A stretch of 33,615 nt of DNA from Raineyella sp964528755 (GTDB lineage: Bacteria > Actinomycetota > Actinomycetes > Propionibacteriales > Propionibacteriaceae), in assembly GCA_964528755.1 (NCBI GenBank), contig CAZGWN010000038.1, forward strand, positions 1-33,615, read 5' to 3'. Position numbers and translations under genes: made by a program. The notes under the pieces were generated by a model. The model did not search any database and was not told where the DNA came from. It saw nothing but the letters and a program-made list of their open reading frames with translations. Below, in pieces: positions 31,167 through 33,615 of the stretch (position 1 is its first letter; each line of letters opens with the position of its first letter).

Positions 31167-33212
31167 GTGATCGGCACATACCCAGGAATCCACTTCGGGG
31201 CGGACTACAACCCCGACCAGTGGCCGTCGAGCATCCTCGACGAGGACATCGCCCTGATGAAGGAGGCCGGCGTGACGATGGTCACGCCAGCGGTCTTCTC
31301 CTGGGCGCGGCTGGAGCCCGCGGAAGGGGTCTTCGACTTCGCCTGGCTGGACGAGGTGATGGACAGGCTCGCCGCGGCGGGCATTGCCGTCGACCTCGCC
31401 ACGGCCACCGCGTCGCCGCCGCCGTGGATGGGGCACCGACACCCCGACACGCTGCCGGTCACGGCGGAGGGCACCACCCTGCTGTGGGGTTCACGCCAGC
31501 AGTACAACCCCAGCAGCGCGACCTTCCGCGCGGCCTGCGCACGTCTCGTCACGGCGATGGCCGAACGCTACGGGCACCATCCCGCCCTGGCGATGTGGCA
31601 TGTGGGCAACGAGTACGCCTGTCACATCACCGAGAGTTTCGACCCCGAGTCGCGGGCGGCCTTCCGGGTCTGGCTCGAGCAGCGTTACGGCAGCCTCGAC
31701 GAGCTCAACCGGGTGTGGGGCACCTCCTTCTGGTCGCAGCACTACGGGAGCTGGGAAGAGATCATGCCGCCCGCGCCGCTGCCGACCTTCGCCAATCCGG
31801 CTCACACGCTGGACTGGCGGCGCTTCTCGGCCGACGCCCTGTTCACCTGTTTCGCGAACGAGGTACGGATCCTGCGCGAGGCGACCCCGGACATCCCGAT
31901 CACCACCAACTTCATGGGCATGCTGCCGTGGCTCGACTACTGGAAATGGGCCGAACTGGTGGATGTCGTCAGCAACGACACCTATCCGGACCCGTCGGAT
32001 CCGCGGGCCGCCCGGGCGCTGGCCCTGGAGGCCGACCTCATGCGGTCGCTGGGGAAGGGGCGCCCGTTCGTCCAGATGGAGCAGACATCCTCGGCCGTGC
32101 AGTGGCGGCCCCGCAATGCCCCCAAGCGGCCCGGTCAGTTCGCCCTGTGGAGCCTGGAGCTGGTGGCCCGCGGTGCGGACGCCATCTGCCAGTTCCAGTG
32201 GCGCCAGTCGGAGGCGGGTTCGGAGATGTTCCACTCGGGCATGGTGTCCCATGCCGGGCGGGAGTCGGCCGTCTGGCCGGAGGTGGTCCACACCGGGGAC
32301 CTGCTGGCCACACTCGGTGAGGTCCGGGGATCGCGGGTGCGGTCGCGGACCGCAATCGTGTGGGACTGGGAGAACGCGTGGGCCATCGCCGCGGCCATCG
32401 GACCGGTCGTCGGCGACGGGTTCGCGGCCGCCGCACGGTGGCACGCCACGCTGTTCGAACGCGGCTACGCCGTCGACTTCGTCCGTGTCGACGCGGACAT
32501 GAGCGGATACGACCTCGTCATCGTCCCCTCCCTGTTCCTGGGGGCGGATCGCGCGGCCGGGCCGCTGGCGGCCGCGGCGGACGCGGGGGCGACCGTCGTC
32601 GTGACCCACGGCTCGGGGTACCTACGCGACGACGGGCACGCCTATCCGGGCGGTTATCTCGGTCCGCTGGCCGAGCTCCTCGGCGTACGGGTCCTGGACA
32701 TCATGCCCCGCGGCGACGGGCCGGTCGAGGGAGAGGCGATCGGGACCACCGCGCGGATCTCCGGCGCGGTGACGACACGAGACACCTGCACGGTCGACTG
32801 GGACGGTCGTGAGTTGCGCAGCGAGTGGTGGGCCGAACGGGTGGCGGTGGACGCGGCCGACGTCCTGGCCCATTTCCGGGGGGTCGATGTCGACGGGCTG
32901 CCGGCGATCACCCGGCGGAGCGTCGGCAAGGGGGAGGCCTGGTACCTCGCCGCCGAGTTGGACGCCGACGGGCGCGACGACCTGGTCGCCGAGGTGGAGC
33001 GTCGCATCGGGCTGGCCCCGGACCTGCCCGCGGCACCGGCCGGGATCGAGGCCGTACGGCGGGGAGACCACCTGTTCCTCCTCAACCACTCCGACCGGAC
33101 GAGGACGGTCGACGGCGTGACCGGGACCGACCTGCTGACCGGGGCCGGCATCACCGGTGGCGTGGAGGTTGCCCCGCGGAGCGGGGTGGTGGTGCGGACC
33201 GGCGGGGAGTGA
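31167..33212 (+). CDS. GH42 beta-galactosidase
   Basis: A 681-aa glycoside hydrolase family 42 enzyme that hydrolyses terminal beta-galactosides. It lacks a signal peptide, so it acts in the cytoplasm on imported sugar. The N-terminus IHFGADYNPDQWP is diagnostic of the family. The acid/base glutamate is E149 in WHVGNEYA and the nucleophile is E305 in QMEQTSSAVQW. Domain A (TIM barrel) covers about residues 1-385, the trimerisation domain (beta-galactosidase type, YDLVIVPSLFLGAD) about 390-600, and a C-terminal beta domain ends the protein. The start is GTG 31167, with AAGGAGG 9 nt upstream. Divergent from the importer operon and under the same operators. Its 3' end overlaps the convergent EamA gene by 62 bp. 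Confidence 0.93.
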   Translation: MIGTYPGIHFGADYNPDQWPSSILDEDIALMKEAGVTMVTPAVFSWARLEPAEGVFDFAWLDEVMDRLAAAGIAVDLATATASPPPWMGHRHPDTLPVTAEGTTLLWGSRQQYNPSSATFRAACARLVTAMAERYGHHPALAMWHVGNEYACHITESFDPESRAAFRVWLEQRYGSLDELNRVWGTSFWSQHYGSWEEIMPPAPLPTFANPAHTLDWRRFSADALFTCFANEVRILREATPDIPITTNFMGMLPWLDYWKWAELVDVVSNDTYPDPSDPRAARALALEADLMRSLGKGRPFVQMEQTSSAVQWRPRNAPKRPGQFALWSLELVARGADAICQFQWRQSEAGSEMFHSGMVSHAGRESAVWPEVVHTGDLLATLGEVRGSRVRSRTAIVWDWENAWAIAAAIGPVVGDGFAAAARWHATLFERGYAVDFVRVDADMSGYDLVIVPSLFLGADRAAGPLAAAADAGATVVVTHGSGYLRDDGHAYPGGYLGPLAELLGVRVLDIMPRGDGPVEGEAIGTTARISGAVTTRDTCTVDWDGRELRSEWWAERVAVDAADVLAHFRGVDVDGLPAITRRSVGKGEAWYLAAELDADGRDDLVAEVERRIGLAPDLPAAPAGIEAVRRGDHLFLLNHSDRTRTVDGVTGTDLLTGAGITGGVEVAPRSGVVVRTGGE

Positions 33213-33615
33213 TCTGGCCCGCGACCATGGCGACCAGGGCCAGGGTGAGGCCGACGAGTTGGATCCGCGTCAAGGCTTCGCCGGCGACCGTGGCGCCGAG
33301 GGTCGCGGCCACCAACGGGGAGAGCAGCCCCAGCAGCGCGGTCGCGGTGACGGGCAGCCGACGGATCCCGGTGAACCACAGGGTGTAGGCGAGCAGCGTT
33401 CCCATCAGGCCCAGCCAGACGTACCCGGCGACCGCGGGGCCGTCGATGCCGCTCGGGACGCCGTCGATGAGCAGGGCCGGGACCAGCAGGACGAGCCCGC
33501 CCGCGGTGAGCTGCCAGCCCGCCAGGCCGACCGCCGACACGCCGGGGGGTCGTCCCCACCGCTTGGTGAGGACGACCCCGAGCCCCATCGAAGCGGTTCC
33601 GGCCAGGCCCGCGAT
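33151..33615 (-). CDS. EamA/DMT-family transporter, C-terminal part (cut by window edge)
   Basis: The frame is open to the right edge and only the last 154 residues are seen. They contain about five hydrophobic segments with DMT/EamA features: a GWQLTAGGLVLLVPAL segment, then AYTLWFTGIRRLPVTATALL followed by LLSPLVAATLGATVAGEALT, a conserved late block of EamA domains. Such proteins export metabolites; the substrate is unknown. The tail (PRRSAPPPRSAGQPPRHR) is encoded inside the GH42 gene's 3' end on the opposite strand. Confidence 0.85.
   Translation of the reverse strand: MAGLAGTASMGLGVVLTKRWGRPPGVSAVGLAGWQLTAGGLVLLVPALLIDGVPSGIDGPAVAGYVWLGLMGTLLAYTLWFTGIRRLPVTATALLGLLSPLVAATLGATVAGEALTRIQLVGLTLALVAMVAGQITPRRSAPPPRSAGQPPRHR

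Overview
The window comes from a high-GC actinobacterium. Signs of this are the strong G/C bias at third codon positions, several genes that start right at a TANNNT -10 box with no room for a leader (leaderless), NarL-type two-component and DrrA-type ABC genes, a GlxA/AraC-type regulator, SHOCT and AI-2E-type proteins, and a LacI-controlled GH42 locus. A Propionibacteriales or Micrococcales member is plausible, but the sequence alone does not fix the genus. I see no rRNA, tRNA, CRISPR array or complete insertion sequence.

Region 1 (1-5.1 kb) is a defence-type island with visibly lower GC than the rest. It holds the 3' end of a type III restriction endonuclease, then an OLD-type ATPase/TOPRIM nuclease (4-bp overlap), then a TrlF-type PHP-domain plus SMC-like ATPase (2-bp gap). 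All three read as one operon.

Region 2 (5.1-9.3 kb) looks like a recombination scar plus a drug-efflux area. A leftward operon of a dihydrofolate reductase/RibD-like protein and an MFS exporter runs into what looks like a second, truncated reductase start, then a small double-HTH protein. Divergent to it is a DHA2-type 14-TM MFS exporter behind a palindromic operator candidate.

Region 3 (9.3-13.0 kb) is a tightly overlapping operon: ABC ATPase, ABC-2 permease, histidine kinase, response regulator. Its 3' end carries three perfectly phased 16-bp tandem repeats.

Region 4 (13.0-26.3 kb) is ordinary chromosome. In order: an unrecognised 414-aa protein, an APC-type amino acid permease divergent from a GlxA-type regulator, an ABC exporter, an AI-2E-type membrane protein with a SHOCT protein, L-lactate dehydrogenase, a P-type cation ATPase with altered M5/M6 metal ligands, and an MFS/VOC gene pair.

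Region 5 (26.3-33.2 kb) is a sugar-use locus: a LacI regulator, a carbohydrate ABC importer (lipoprotein plus two permeases, no ATPase) and a GH42 beta-galactosidase. Four copies of an operator close to GTTTRCGYAAAC sit in front of the regulator, both transporter transcription units and the glycosidase, so the region reads as one self-contained regulon. The regulator appears to be preceded by an 11-residue leaderless mini-ORF whose start overlaps the operator and whose stop overlaps the regulator start. A perfect 23-bp stem ends the convergent lacI-type and binding-protein genes. The window closes in an EamA-family transporter cut by the edge.
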